DNA from: Faecalimonas sp.
GTDB lineage: Bacteria; Bacillota_A; Clostridia; Lachnospirales; Lachnospiraceae
Direction: 5' to 3'
Length of the DNA: 5,077 bases
NCBI GenBank assembly: GCA_026169575.1
Contig: JAPFCT010000123.1
Location: forward strand, 1 to 5,077
The notes below the pieces were generated by a model that saw only the letters and a program-made list of their open reading frames with translations, was not told the origin of the DNA and ran no database searches. Positions 4,941-5,077 of this stretch are shown piece after piece (position 1 is the stretch's first letter; each line of letters begins with the position of its first letter). The position numbers and the translations under genes were made by a program.

Positions 4941-5077
4941 GCCATGAGCAAAACTCCACACATTCAGTATTTATGCGGGTTTGCGAGGCATGGCAACCTC
5001 ATTTATCACTTCAAATTTATAGTAACAATCAGCTCCAAATGGTATAATTAAGTTGTCAAAATCAATTCACCGAAAGG
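4941..5077. other. Sequence unlike the EIIC gene after a junction near 4940; possible mobile-element end
   Basis: After TTPPLFSGY the frame continues for about 35 codons into unrelated sequence, stopping at 5045-5047. The segment holds a small hairpin, GGTTTGC/GCAACC with one bulged T (4978-4998), then a promoter and ribosome binding site pointing right. Bulged hairpins near the ends are a feature of IS200/IS605-type elements, but no transposase or second end is visible, so this remains a guess. A simple recombination junction is the alternative. Confidence 0.35.
5040..5077 (+). promoter_or_regulatory. Extended -10 promoter and ribosome binding site of a gene beyond the right edge
   Basis: TGGTATAAT (5040-5048) is an extended -10 with a perfect hexamer, and the -35 region is poor. 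The window ends in CGAAAGG (5071-5077), which looks like the beginning of a Shine-Dalgarno site. A plus-strand gene probably starts within about 15 nt of the window edge. Confidence 0.45.

Noticed and set aside
4943..5047. The tail NSTHSVFMRVCEAW read as the start of an IS200-type TnpA
   Set aside because: The short likeness (STHSVF) is not followed by the conserved YHLxxVxKYRR stretch and the frame stops at 5047, so it is probably chance.

Overview
The window reads as chromosomal DNA from an anaerobic, low-to-moderate GC Gram-positive bacterium. A gut-type Clostridia member, probably Lachnospiraceae, fits best. The evidence is a 'reverse' rubrerythrin, a short PerR with a TTG start, strong AGGAGG-type ribosome binding sites, sigma-A-like TTGACA/TATAAT promoters, a stand-alone DUF1858 redox-disulfide protein and a secreted SH3b-NlpC/P60 hydrolase. 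This placement rests on recalled protein families, not on a database search.

Layout. Positions 1-208 (minus) hold the 5' part of a rubredoxin-ferritin-like peroxide-reducing protein (reverse rubrerythrin). Its promoter carries a perfect 13-3-13 palindrome. Positions 323-712 (minus) hold a PerR-type Fur-family peroxide sensor, with a 13/14 match to the PerR box lying just downstream of its own -10. PerR and rubrerythrin form an oxidative-stress pair, and no terminator is seen between them. Diverging from perR, 928-1881 (plus) encodes a secreted cell-wall hydrolase with two SH3b domains and an NlpC/P60 catalytic domain, ended by a hairpin terminator at 1927-1979.

Positions 1980-2431 contain no convincing gene but hold the most striking feature of the window. 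A cluster of about seven DnaA-box-like 9-mers lies at 2088-2196. It includes two exact tandem TTATCCACA copies facing two inverted TGTGGATTA copies, which together make a near-perfect 19-bp inverted repeat. A stretch of about 78% AT follows. None of the usual oriC neighbours (dnaA, dnaN, rpmH) is visible, so this is either an origin in an unusual setting or a DnaA-binding regulatory or titration locus. A consensus-like promoter at its right edge drives a 68-aa DUF1858 protein (2432-2638).

A bidirectional terminator (2655-2687) separates that gene from a convergent two-gene operon on the minus strand: an HPt phosphotransfer protein (3241-3600) followed by a stand-alone receiver (2729-3226). 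No histidine kinase is in view. Diverging from this operon is a PTS EIIC gene of the lactose/cellobiose type (3778 to about 4940). It is broken by a +1 frameshift near 3936 and loses its conserved sequence after about 4940. The remaining 137 bases look foreign to the EIIC gene. They contain a small bulged hairpin, an extended -10 promoter and a GAAAGG ribosome binding site leading out of the window, consistent with, but not proving, the end of a mobile element.
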